From assembly GCF_051307055.1 (NCBI RefSeq), contig NZ_CP149994.1, positions 1,116,001-1,180,000 on the forward strand: 64,000 nt of DNA, read 5' to 3'. This document shows, in pieces, positions 26,316 through 34,927 of the stretch; position 1 is the first letter of the stretch, and the number at the start of each line of letters is the position of its first letter. The position numbers were made by a program, and so were the translations under genes. The stretch is from Dryocola sp051307055 (GTDB lineage Bacteria; Pseudomonadota; Gammaproteobacteria; Enterobacterales; Enterobacteriaceae). Under the pieces are notes generated by a model. The model worked only from the letters and a program-made list of their open reading frames with translations, was not told the origin of the DNA and did not search any database.

Positions 26316-27332
26316 ATGAAAAAGGTCAATATCATTGATGTAGCCCGGCTGGCCGGCGTCTCCGTCTCGACGGTGTCGCTGGTGCTGCGCAATAAGGGAA
26401 AAATCTCCGAGGCCACTATCGACAAGGTCAACGCCGCCATCAAGCAGCTTGGTTACGTCCATAATACGGCGGCGGCAAATCTGCGCGCAAATACCTCAAA
26501 CCTGATTGGCCTGATTATCCGTGATTTTTCCGACTCCTTTTCCGTGAAGGTGACGGCAAGCGTAGTGCAACAGCTTGAGAAACAGGGCTTCATGGTATTT
26601 CTTGGTCAGCCGCAGGATGAGGATCGGCAGCTCCGTCAGTGCCTGACCTCTTTTTCTCAGCAGGGCGTGGCGGGGGTGATTTACCTGAATGCAAACCATG
26701 GCTCGTCTTCCGTTCCCGAGGTGATAACGGAATGTCCGCTACCGACGGTCATTATCTCTGAATCTTCCGTCATCAGCGCCAGAGACGTTATCGGGCGTGA
26801 TAACCGTCAGGCCGGGAATCAGGCAACGCGTTATCTGATTGAACGTGGACACCGCAATATCGCCTGGCTTGGCGGAACCGCCGGCTGTCTGATTCGTCAG
26901 GAACGGCTGTTGGGCTATCGCGGGGCCCTCGCACAGTACGATTTACCGTTTCGCGAGGAGTGGGCGCCGGCCTGCGATAATGATACGCTCGCGGCGGCTA
27001 CGGCAACTCGCCTGTTGCTTGAGCAAAGCAACAAAATTACCGCCATTCTCTGCCATTCCCCTTCCGTGATTATCGGTTGCCTGAGCGGCATCCAGCAGGT
27101 AGGGCGCACCGTGGGCAAAGATGTGTTTCTGACCCAGCAGGTTTCATTGATTGGTTTTGAAGATATGATGCATATCAATCTGACGTCGCCTTTGTTCAGC
27201 TACGTCTCGGCATCAAGCGAAGAAACCGGACGCCAGGCGGCGACGCTTATTATCAATAAAATAAAAGCGCCCACCTTACCGGCGCAAAAGATCGTTATCT
27301 CCGGCGAACTGGTACTGCGCGAATCGGCATAA
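26316..27332 (+). CDS. LacI-family repressor, MalI-like
   Basis: 338 aa. N-terminal LacI helix-turn-helix (IIDVARLAGVSVSTVSLVL, hinge AAIKQLGYVHN with AAANLRA) and a periplasmic-binding-protein-like effector domain (NLIGLIIRDFSDSF, ARDVIGRDNRQAGNQATRYL, GHRNIAWLGG). Most similar in pattern to MalI. The ATG at 26316 is chosen for its AAGGAG box over an in-frame TTG at 26298. Unlike E. coli, where malI and malX diverge, here the regulator lies downstream of its PTS gene on the same strand. Expected to repress it. Confidence 0.88.
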   Translation: MKKVNIIDVARLAGVSVSTVSLVLRNKGKISEATIDKVNAAIKQLGYVHNTAAANLRANTSNLIGLIIRDFSDSFSVKVTASVVQQLEKQGFMVFLGQPQDEDRQLRQCLTSFSQQGVAGVIYLNANHGSSSVPEVITECPLPTVIISESSVISARDVIGRDNRQAGNQATRYLIERGHRNIAWLGGTAGCLIRQERLLGYRGALAQYDLPFREEWAPACDNDTLAAATATRLLLEQSNKITAILCHSPSVIIGCLSGIQQVGRTVGKDVFLTQQVSLIGFEDMMHINLTSPLFSYVSASSEETGRQAATLIINKIKAPTLPAQKIVISGELVLRESA

Positions 27333-27549
27333 AATTCCTTTATTCTTTATCAATTAATTAGCTCTCCGAAGTTCATTTTATACTTTCGCCCTCCCGTGAA
27401 GAGATAGCTCTGTATTTAAAAAGGGCGTTACCGGATTTTAACGGCTTCCCTTTTATTTTTTCAGTTTGTGAGTGGGCAGCGTTTTATATTGCAAACAACG
27501 GGGCTTTTGGACAGAATGTTTCTCCCTGCCACCTGAGTTTCCTTTAACT

Positions 27550-28548
27550 ATGTTAAAACCTCTTATCTTCGGCCTGCTTATCTGTCTGAGTTTTTTTAGC
27601 GGCAGCGTTCTGGCGGTAAATTGTCAGCGTGCCAGCACGCCGCTGGAAAATACCGTCTGTAACAGCAACAACCTGCGCTGGCTGGACAACACCATGACGC
27701 TCATCTATCGCACGATGCTTATCAAAAACGACCCCGTAAAAGTACGCAAAACGTACACCCAATGGGAATCATCGCTGGGAAACTGCACCACGGATAGCTG
27801 TATTGAGCGCGCCTATTATGAGGGGATCGGCAAAATCTCTGATGTGGATAGTCTGTTCGACTGGCAAGGGCAGTGGTGGAATATGCGGGCGCCCAACATG
27901 AGCGGGGGGACGATACAGTTTAGCCGCAGCGCTGAATGGACCGTTACCATCGATATGCACGCGTGGGCCGGATTGAATAAGGATGACTTTACGGCAGAGG
28001 CGCGCAAGGTATACGGCATGGCCGTCGTTGAAAAAATGAAAGATACCAGCAACTGCAAGCTGCTGATCATTCCTAAAAAAGACGGCTCTCTTCAGGTGCA
28101 CAGTAACGCCGAATGGGGCTGCCAGTTATCGATGCCTTCTGGGGTATTCCTCGACGGGCGATACGAAAAAGCAGAAAGCGATCCCCGCCCTGGCCCAACG
28201 TTGTTTACGATGGGGATTTTTGACAATCAAGCGCTTGATAAACAGTTCCATCTACTTACCGGAGAGGATTATCAAAAATTTGTTGAAACCGCGAACGTAT
28301 TTATCTATCAGGAAGATATTGACAACATTGGCGCACGGGTCCTGTCGATGTGGGTGCGCGGAGCGGCGAATCGCCGGACGGCAATTATTATGTATACCCC
28401 GGCAGGAAAAATCTGGGCGGCGCGTATCTCGCCTTCGGCAAAGGGTGAACTTCAACTGCGCTATTACACCACAGAAAATAAAGACATGAAGTACATGCCG
28501 CGTACCCTGGTGAGCTGGAAAATGCGTTATTTTGATAACCAGTTTTAA
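27550..28548 (+). CDS. Secreted DUF1311 (LprI-like) protein
   Basis: 332 aa from ATG 27550, after an in-frame stretch upstream that is not needed. A clear signal peptide (LKPLIFGLLICLSFFSGSVLA) puts it in the periplasm. The region after it (NCQRASTPLENTVCNSNNLRWLDN) has the C-x(n)-E-x-x-x-C pattern of the DUF1311 / lysozyme-inhibitor LprI N-terminal domain. The remaining ~230 residues are unrecognised. It stands alone between the LacI-type gene and the sigma-54 activator, in its own transcription unit. Function unknown. Confidence 0.8.
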   Translation: MLKPLIFGLLICLSFFSGSVLAVNCQRASTPLENTVCNSNNLRWLDNTMTLIYRTMLIKNDPVKVRKTYTQWESSLGNCTTDSCIERAYYEGIGKISDVDSLFDWQGQWWNMRAPNMSGGTIQFSRSAEWTVTIDMHAWAGLNKDDFTAEARKVYGMAVVEKMKDTSNCKLLIIPKKDGSLQVHSNAEWGCQLSMPSGVFLDGRYEKAESDPRPGPTLFTMGIFDNQALDKQFHLLTGEDYQKFVETANVFIYQEDIDNIGARVLSMWVRGAANRRTAIIMYTPAGKIWAARISPSAKGELQLRYYTTENKDMKYMPRTLVSWKMRYFDNQF

Positions 28549-28806
28549 TCAGCGTATATAATATTCAACGCCCTCCTTTCTTTTATATCTTGCTAATCTG
28601 GCAGGATATAAAAGCTTATTCGGCACCTTTTTGTATGATTAATCACCGTTAATAACTTTTGTAATTGATTGATTTTAATGGATTAATGTTTTAATACCCA
28701 TTAAAAATAAGACTCTTCCTGGTGCCTGAGTATAATGGCCTGCATCGAATGCTGTGATGTTGTAGTCTTCGTCAGTCAGATAGTTTAATTACGTTGGTGA
28801 CGTCTT

Positions 28807-29856
28807 ATGAATATCGTGGTTAATTGGGAAACCGGCAATGAAGAAGATTTTATTGCCAGCGCTCCCGCCAGTATAAATTTATTTGCGCAAGCCCGTCGTG
28901 TAGCACAGTTTAATGTGCCGGTGCTGATTACCGGAGAAACAGGAACCGGAAAAGAGTGCCTTGCAAAATATATTCATGAACATGCCGTCGGGAAAGGCGC
29001 GCCTTATATCGGCGTTAACTGTGCCGCTATTCCTGAAAACATGCTGGAAACTATCTTATTCGGCTATGAAGAAGGCGCATTTACCGGGGCCGCCGCCAGC
29101 GTGCCGGGTAAATTTGAGCAGGCGAACGGCGGCACATTATTACTTGATGAAATTGGAGATATGCCGCTGGCGTTGCAGGCTAAATTATTACGCGTGCTGC
29201 AAGAGCAGGCGTTTGAACGGCCGGGAAGCCACCAGCGCATTCCTTTGAATAGTCGCCTGGTAGCCTCAACCAATAAAGATTTGCAGGTTGAGATAGCCGC
29301 AGGCCGTTTCCGGCAGGATCTGTTTTATCGTCTTTCAGTGGTGCCGATGCATATCACGCCGTTACGCGAACGCGAACAGGATATCATTCCGCTGGCGCTG
29401 CGCTTTATCAATAAATACCGGGCCTTCCGCCAGGGTGAAATCCGCCTCGGCGACGAGGCGCGCGATGCGTTACTGAGCTACGACTGGCCGGGCAACGTGC
29501 GCGAACTTGAGAATGTCATTCAGCGCGGGCTGATTTTGTGTAACGGCGCGCAAATGACTCCACAGGATTTTGGCCTGCTGCAGAAGGAGACCCGTTTAGC
29601 GGCAACGACTGCCGCTGACGTGATGCCTGTATATCAGGAAACGCAAAGTGGCGGCGTTCGTGGGGCGATGTCCGCCATGCGTAACGTCAAGCTATGTGGC
29701 CGCATGGCGGAATACCAGTACATCATCGATTTACTGAAGCGGCACAAAGGCAATAAATCGAAAACCGCAGATTTTTTAGGTATCACCCCGCGGGCATTGC
29801 GTTATCGGCTGGCGTCAATGCGCGACAAAGGGCTTGATACTGAATGTTACTCCTGA
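28807..29856 (+). CDS. Sigma-54-dependent activator without sensor domain
   Basis: 349 aa. The AAA+ domain starts near residue 15, with Walker A GETGTGKE (43-50), GAFTGA loop (90-95), Walker B LLLDEIGDMP and arginine finger region FRQDLFYRL. A Fis-type HTH lies at the C-terminus (NKSKTADFLGITPRALRYRL). No receiver, GAF or PAS domain precedes the AAA+ module, so activity must be set by its expression or by a partner protein. It should activate sigma-54 promoters; its targets are not visible in this window. It converges on the ToxR-like pair. Confidence 0.92.
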   Translation: MNIVVNWETGNEEDFIASAPASINLFAQARRVAQFNVPVLITGETGTGKECLAKYIHEHAVGKGAPYIGVNCAAIPENMLETILFGYEEGAFTGAAASVPGKFEQANGGTLLLDEIGDMPLALQAKLLRVLQEQAFERPGSHQRIPLNSRLVASTNKDLQVEIAAGRFRQDLFYRLSVVPMHITPLREREQDIIPLALRFINKYRAFRQGEIRLGDEARDALLSYDWPGNVRELENVIQRGLILCNGAQMTPQDFGLLQKETRLAATTAADVMPVYQETQSGGVRGAMSAMRNVKLCGRMAEYQYIIDLLKRHKGNKSKTADFLGITPRALRYRLASMRDKGLDTECYS

Positions 29857-29936
29857 TGCCGGCAGGGATAAAAAAGTAAAAGTTTCAGTATCAGGCGGCG
29901 CTAAGCTGACCCGGAAGCAAGCCCGGCCGCAACGCA

Positions 29937-30404
29937 TCATCGATGTAACGGATACAGAAAGATCATCCCGCTCTGACCAACCACGGCAGGCTGATCTTTC
30001 AGCTGCAACGGTTCCATCCAGATATCCGAATGCAGCAGCAGATCGACCAGGCCATCGATCATTAATCCTGATCGGGTGGTGCTTGAATAAATGGGCGTAT
30101 AGGAAAAGAACATTTTTCCATCATCAAGCCCCACCCGGGTGAACTTACCTTTAAGCACAAAGCGGTTATCGTCCGGGCTGGTAATGGTCGTCAGGATAGT
30201 ATTGCCGACGGTCTGCATACCTGAGTCGTAAATCTCTTTGCGTTGCGACATCAGATCGTAGAATCCCAGCTGGATCACGCCCTGAACCTTTTGCGGAAGA
30301 GGCGGCTTTGCTGGCCATATGAAGAACATCATCGCTATTAGCATCGCCAGCAACAAGGCACCGCCGGATAACCACCTATTCACCGGAACAGCCAGCCATT
30401 TCAT
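29937..30404 (-). CDS. Small membrane-anchored partner of the ToxR-like regulator
   Basis: 155 aa. One N-terminal transmembrane helix (GGALLLAMLIAMMFFIW) then a periplasmic domain with repeated hydrophobic-hydrophilic pattern and no motif I recognise. Its start lies 29 bp inside the 3' end of the regulator gene, so the two are coupled, as in ToxR/ToxS-, TcpP/TcpH- and YqeI/YqeJ-type pairs. By that analogy it may stabilise or tune the regulator's periplasmic domain. Confidence 0.7.
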   Translation of the reverse strand: MKWLAVPVNRWLSGGALLLAMLIAMMFFIWPAKPPLPQKVQGVIQLGFYDLMSQRKEIYDSGMQTVGNTILTTITSPDDNRFVLKGKFTRVGLDDGKMFFSYTPIYSSTTRSGLMIDGLVDLLLHSDIWMEPLQLKDQPAVVGQSGMIFLYPLHR

Positions 30405-31353
30405 TCAGCTTCCTCTTTGTTTCCCGCAGGATTAGGTTGTTTAACTGCACGCTATCGATACGCCAGTGATAGATAGCCATGGCCAACTGCTTGTTGTCGC
30501 AGCGGCTCTCTATGGAAAAGGTGTAGTTCAGCGTCTGATCGATACTCAGATAATAGACATTCATCGTGCTGGCCTGCGCTTTGAGCATTTGATTTAGCTG
30601 ATAAAGCGTGTCCTTTAGCTTATCGTAAATCTGGTCTTTGTTACGATCCGGGTTGCTGGCTGGCACAATCTTGTAGATATGAATATTGCTGTAGACATTG
30701 GCCTCCTGCTCATTCACCAGCAGGCGATTTTGCCGGCCTTCCATGAAATACCACATGCCTCCACAGGCTATCAGCGCGGTCAGTATCACCACGATCAGCA
30801 CAATGAACAGGCGGCGATAATGCTGCGCAGGGACATAAGGCGATGGCGAAATAATGCCCGCAGGCCGCTCTCCGGTCGGTTCTGCCGGGAGCGTTTGCCC
30901 TACCGAAGCAGCATGGTCCTGCTCCGGCAAAGTAACTAAGGTGGGCTGCCGGGCGGTTAAAGAGAGGAGCGAGTCCTCTGCAGGCAATACGTCGTCATTT
31001 TCTTTGACTTCATTTTCCGCTTTAATTACCGAGCAGCAATATTTCGCCTCCAGCAGATAACCTTTTTTAGGTATGGTTTTGATAATCCTCTGGTGTTTGC
31101 CATCGTCTTCCAGCGCTGAACGCAAAGCGTGAATCGCATTCGGTAAGCTGTTATTACCAATGACTCTCCTTTCCCAAACCAGATTGGTCAGCTGTTCGCG
31201 GGTGAGAATGACCCCGGTATTCTGGATAAATACCTCAAGGAGTTTTAATTGATACTCACCTAACCTTTTTCGTTCGCCGGTGGTCAGATGAAGAATAGAG
31301 CCGGAAGGAATATCGATTAACCAGTTATTTACAGAGCAATAGGATTTGTTCAT
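30376..31353 (-). CDS. ToxR/CadC-like membrane-bound winged-helix regulator
   Basis: 325 aa from ATG 31353; a longer start at 31443 is possible, as neither has a strong ribosome site. The winged-helix DNA-binding domain covers about residues 8-105 (LGEYQLKLLEVF, VIGNNSLPNAIHALRSAL, IIKTIPKKGYLLEA). A proline-rich linker follows. One transmembrane helix (181-204) leads to a ~120-residue periplasmic domain. The protein senses something at the periplasm and acts on DNA at the membrane. Similar to YqeI-type regulators in layout. Target unknown. Confidence 0.88.
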   Translation of the reverse strand: MNKSYCSVNNWLIDIPSGSILHLTTGERKRLGEYQLKLLEVFIQNTGVILTREQLTNLVWERRVIGNNSLPNAIHALRSALEDDGKHQRIIKTIPKKGYLLEAKYCCSVIKAENEVKENDDVLPAEDSLLSLTARQPTLVTLPEQDHAASVGQTLPAEPTGERPAGIISPSPYVPAQHYRRLFIVLIVVILTALIACGGMWYFMEGRQNRLLVNEQEANVYSNIHIYKIVPASNPDRNKDQIYDKLKDTLYQLNQMLKAQASTMNVYYLSIDQTLNYTFSIESRCDNKQLAMAIYHWRIDSVQLNNLILRETKRKLNEMAGCSGE

Positions 31354-32014
31354 TTTCAATAGCGGCAGTAAACCATTCCTGTAGGTACAAATTGATTTTA
31401 GCTGGGCCCAAAAAAAGCACAACTCATAATGAAATCTAATCATTAAGGCCGTTCAGCACTCATTATTAAACGGCTGCTCGCGGCGGGTGAAATTTAAGCG
31501 CCGCCGGCGCCTGGCGCGGTGATTATTACCCGCAGCAAGAGGGCAACAGAAGCGCGCCTGTGATCGGAGCGGCGCCAGGAAACAGCCTTGCTGCTGCCTT
31601 TTTACGCTATAAAAATGTACTGCGCAACTTATAACCTTGCGAAGGTTCTTATGCGTTTTTAAGAAGGCGCAGGGCAGGTTAATAACTATCATTTTTTGTA
31701 ACCAAAATAAATTATTATGAATGCTATGTTGCACCTTCGATCGTCTGAAGCGATTTTTGTGTTTTTCTGTAGTTATAATCACATTGCGGAAATGGCCAGA
31801 GTATTTAAACTGTTTAGCTGGCCTGAAGTTTAAGGCTGGAAGGATATCTGGCGGAGGGGTTTTTATTGCCTTGCTTGCTAAGGCAGCGCTGAAAATAATA
31901 TTAAACAGCAGCTGAAGAATTATTCAGGAAAATATAATTAGATAAGCTTTGCCTATTTTCCGTTCACCGGTTCGGTGGTGATATAAACCACCGCTTCCCG
32001 GTGAACGGAGCCCG
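31354..32014. other. Non-coding stretch upstream of the ToxR-like gene and downstream of rnk
   Basis: About 660 bp. It contains the regulator's presumed promoter and short ORFs with no protein-like pattern. A weak inverted repeat CCGGTTCGGTGG region with GTTCACCGG / CCGGTGAAC (about 31972-32005) lies 10 bp after rnk and may be its terminator. I see nothing else. Confidence 0.6.
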
Positions 32015-32425
32015 TTAGCGATGGAACTCGCCAGCCGCCTCCGGCTGAAACTCTAACGCCAGCACTTCGAGGTTGGTCTGGTTGCCGTTTGGCAATACCC
32101 AGTTAATCGTATCTCCTACGCGCAAGCCCAGCAGCGCTGCGCCAACCGGGGCCATCACGGATAAGTGATTATCGCTGTCCGTCAGGTTAGCGGGATAAAC
32201 CAGCGTGCGAACATGCTCTTCGCCGGACGACAGGTCGCGGAACTTCACGCGGCTGTTCATAGTGACCACATCCGCAGGGATCTTTTCCGGGCTGCACATC
32301 TCGGCACGGTCCAGCTCCGCATTCAGCGCCTGCGCCACCGGAAGGGTAGCGTACTGCGGCTGCTCCAGCAGACGATCGAGACGCTCGGCATCGAGGTCGT
32401 TAATGATGATGGCAGGTCTGGACAT
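32015..32425 (-). CDS. rnk: Rnk, regulator of nucleoside diphosphate kinase (GreA-like)
   Basis: 136 aa, same as E. coli Rnk. N-terminal coiled-coil region (RPAIIINDLDAERLDRLLEQP) and GreA/GreB-type C-terminal domain (MAPVGAALLGLRVGDTINW). It binds RNA polymerase near the secondary channel without transcript-cleavage activity. Start ATG 32425 follows the family start; the 9-residue in-frame extension is dropped. In E. coli rnk is next to rna; here 11 kb are inserted between them. Confidence 0.96.
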   Translation of the reverse strand: MSRPAIIINDLDAERLDRLLEQPQYATLPVAQALNAELDRAEMCSPEKIPADVVTMNSRVKFRDLSSGEEHVRTLVYPANLTDSDNHLSVMAPVGAALLGLRVGDTINWVLPNGNQTNLEVLALEFQPEAAGEFHR

Positions 32426-32480
32426 AATTCTCTCCGTGTAAAAAACAGGCACTCATGTGCGTGGCATAGAAACCGTACAA

Positions 32481-32510
32481 AGAAAAACCCTCACCGTAAA
32501 CGATGAGGGT
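32481..32510 (-). terminator. Terminator of the GntP-family permease gene
   Basis: ACCCTCA / TGAGGGT stem with a 10-nt loop, followed on the minus strand by TTTTTC. Lies about 77 bp after the permease stop and upstream of rnk. Confidence 0.8.
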
Positions 32511-32586
32511 CTGGTCTTTACCGATGATACTGAGCTTAACCGCTGGTTAAAAGTGACCTGAGTCACAAACACGTATCCTCAGCTGA

Positions 32587-33963
32587 TTACAGAATGATAC
32601 TGCCTATCAGCGCAAACAGGAAGGCGATGGTGCCGATCAGGGTTTCCATCACGGTCCAGGTTTTCAGCGTGGTCTTCTCGTCCATCTCAAGGAAACGGCC
32701 AACCAGCCAGAAGCCGGAGTCGTTAACGTGTGACAGCACGGTAGCGCCACCGGCAATCGCGATGACGATAAAGCACAGGTCGAACTGGCTCAGGCCAGCC
32801 GTTGCGGCAACCATCGGTGAAACCAGCGCTGCGGTCGTTGTCAGAGCAACCGTTGCGGAACCTTGTGCTACACGCAGGGCGGTAGAGATAACAAAAGCTG
32901 CAACGATAACCGGCATACCGGTATGGGAGAGCACGCCAGCCAGCGCATCGCCAATGCCGCTTGCGCGCAGAACGCCACCGAACATACCGCCTGCGCCCGT
33001 CACCAGGATAATGCCGCAGATTGGGCCAAGCGCGCCGTCGCATACCTTTTCCAGGTGCTGACGGGTATGGTTGCGGCTAAAGACCAGCAGGGCAAAGAAT
33101 ACGGTGATCAGCAGCGCGATTGGCGTTTTACCCAGCATACGCAGGAAATTCACCAGCGTATTATCGGCGCTTACCCAACCCAGCACGGTCGCGGTATTCA
33201 GGCCGGTATCAAGGAAGATTAACACCAGCGGCATGAGCAGAATGGAAAGCACCATGCCGAACGACGGCGGCTGATGGTTAACGTCGGCTTCAAGGCTGCC
33301 CAGGAATGAAGAAGGCAGTTTGATATCAAACTTCTTACCCGCGTACTGGCCGTACAGATAGGCGCCCAGATACCAGGTCGGGATCGCGATAACCAGGCCG
33401 GTGATTACCAGCAGGCCGATGTTTGCGCCCAGCAGTTCGCTGGCGGCAACCGGGCCCGGATGCGGCGGCACAAGAGCATGCATAACGGCAAACGCACCGG
33501 CTGCCGGGAAGGCATACTTCAGGGTCGAGCCGCCAAACTGTTTTGCCACGCTGAAAATAATCGGCAGCATAACAACCAGGCCGGCGTCAAAGAAGATGGG
33601 GAAACCGAACAGTAGCGAAGCCACCCCCAGCGCGAACGGCGCACGGTGCGCGCCAAATTTACCGATAAGCGTATCCGCCAGCACTTTCGCACCGCCGGAA
33701 ATTTCCAGTAAACGACCAATCATTGCGCCCAGACCTACCAGCAGCGCAACGCCTGCCAGTGTGCCGCCAAAACCGGTCAGCAGCGTCGGGACCACTTTAT
33801 CAAACGGCACACCGGTCACTAGCGCGGTGGCGATACTTACAAAGGTTAACGCCAGGAAAGCGTGCACTTTAAAACGCATGATAAGAACAAGCAGGAGCAC
33901 CACCGCGCAGGCTGCAATCCCTAGCAGGGTTCCCGCACCGTAATGAGCAGTTATTTCGGTCAT
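32587..33963 (-). CDS. GntP-family gluconate:H+ symporter
   Basis: 458 aa from ATG 33963. Inner-membrane carrier of the gluconate/idonate permease family with about 12-14 hydrophobic segments. Conserved blocks are FGFPIFFDAGLVVMLPI, HALVPPHPGPVAA and the repeat-like VLSHVNDSGFWLVGRFL. Close in length to GntP and GntU; which isoform it is cannot be told from motifs. Two GntR-like operators lie 60-90 bp upstream, so induction by gluconate is likely. It stands alone in its transcription unit. Confidence 0.93.
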   Translation of the reverse strand: MTEITAHYGAGTLLGIAACAVVLLLVLIMRFKVHAFLALTFVSIATALVTGVPFDKVVPTLLTGFGGTLAGVALLVGLGAMIGRLLEISGGAKVLADTLIGKFGAHRAPFALGVASLLFGFPIFFDAGLVVMLPIIFSVAKQFGGSTLKYAFPAAGAFAVMHALVPPHPGPVAASELLGANIGLLVITGLVIAIPTWYLGAYLYGQYAGKKFDIKLPSSFLGSLEADVNHQPPSFGMVLSILLMPLVLIFLDTGLNTATVLGWVSADNTLVNFLRMLGKTPIALLITVFFALLVFSRNHTRQHLEKVCDGALGPICGIILVTGAGGMFGGVLRASGIGDALAGVLSHTGMPVIVAAFVISTALRVAQGSATVALTTTAALVSPMVAATAGLSQFDLCFIVIAIAGGATVLSHVNDSGFWLVGRFLEMDEKTTLKTWTVMETLIGTIAFLFALIGSIIL

Positions 33964-34023
33964 AATAATTATCCTCGGGCCGAATTTCAGGTGAAAAGCT
34001 GTTAAGCATAATTCACTACGTTT

Positions 34024-34053
34024 CTGATACCGGTAACATGATATCGGTAACAT
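34024..34053 (-). promoter_or_regulatory. Two GntR-like operators
   Basis: The 16-mers CTGATACCGGTAACAT (34024-34039) and ATGATATCGGTAACAT (34038-34053) each match the reverse of the known GntR site ATGTTACCCGTATCAT at 14 positions. They overlap by 2 bp. They precede the permease gene, 61 bp from its start codon. Consistent with repression by GntR lifted by gluconate; the regulator gene itself is not in the window. Confidence 0.7.
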
Positions 34054-34181
34054 TGCCTGTTCGGGAACGGGGGCGGTAATATTTGTTAACATTCTGCGAG
34101 CAAGGTCAAACTATCAAAATAAACACCGTAAAATGAGATCCAGCAGATTGCTCCTCATAAATAAACCTGCCTTGCGGCCAG

Positions 34182-34409
34182 TCCGCTTCTGAGACCGATC
34201 TACGTGAAGATTTAGAGAAAATGGCTATCCCGACGCTGATGATCCACGGCGATGAGGGCCAGATTGTACCGTTTGAAACCTGCGCTAAAGCCACGGCTCA
34301 GCGGCTGTCTGACTCGCAGTTTAAGGTCTAAGAGGGCGGTTTCCACGGGATTTGCACCACGGAAAAATACCGGGTGAATGCTGATTTGCTGGCCTTTTTG
34401 AAAAGCTAA
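34182..34409 (+). pseudogene. Relic of an alpha/beta-hydrolase gene (chloroperoxidase-like tail)
   Basis: Reads SASETDLREDLEKMAIPT, then LMIHGDEGQIVPFETCAK and, after an in-frame TAA at 34329-34331, EGGFHGICTTEKYRVNADLLAFLKS and a stop. This is the C-terminal third of a non-heme chloroperoxidase/esterase-type hydrolase; the histidine of the catalytic triad is in GGFHG. No 5' part is visible, and stops interrupt the frame upstream. It is debris at the edge of the inserted sugar region. Confidence 0.8.
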
Positions 34410-34497
34410 AAACTACCGGATGATGCCTTGCTTATTCATCCTGCCGTTTTACGCAGGAAGGATAAGCGACTGGTGTTAAAGTTTACGCGAAGTAAAG

Positions 34498-34659
34498 CTA
34501 TCGCTTATCCGTTTTGCCGCTTTCCGGCATCATTATTTCCTGCAAAATCTCATAACGCTGCCGGGGAGAAAGCCAGATCAATCCCAGCAGTTTTCGTTTT
34601 TTTCCTTCCCGTTCAAACTGGGCTTTAAGCTGGAGCAGATAGCGTCTGGTTGTGTTCAC
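34498..34659 (-). CDS. Small basic protein of 53 aa, GTG start
   Basis: Starts at a GTG 3 bp after a strong GGAGGTCACT ribosome site and reads NTTRRYLLQLKAQFEREG, KKRKLLGLIWLSPRQRYEIL and a tail ending KTDKR. It is rich in Arg, Lys and Leu and looks alpha-helical. The good ribosome site and coding-like pattern make it a plausible real gene, too short for most callers. I do not recognise the family. It points toward the hydrolase relic. Confidence 0.55.
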   Translation of the reverse strand: MNTTRRYLLQLKAQFEREGKKRKLLGLIWLSPRQRYEILQEIMMPESGKTDKR

Positions 34660-34927
34660 AGTGACCTCCGTATTTGATACGACAAGCCTAATCCCACAAA
34701 CCCTGAAGTAATAGTGAAGCGATCGTTTTTACTCTTCCGTATTTATTCTGCTGCATAGCGCGTGTCGGCTAAAAACGTAATAAAAAAGCTATATCCGTGC
34801 AGTAGCTCCAGATTTTGCACAAAGTTTAGGCTGCAATCTTGCCGCTTGGTCAGATCGTTAACTAACGTTCTGGATGTCATGGCTATTTTTACGCCACCTC
34901 CGGTTACGTCTGACAAAAGAGGACAAA

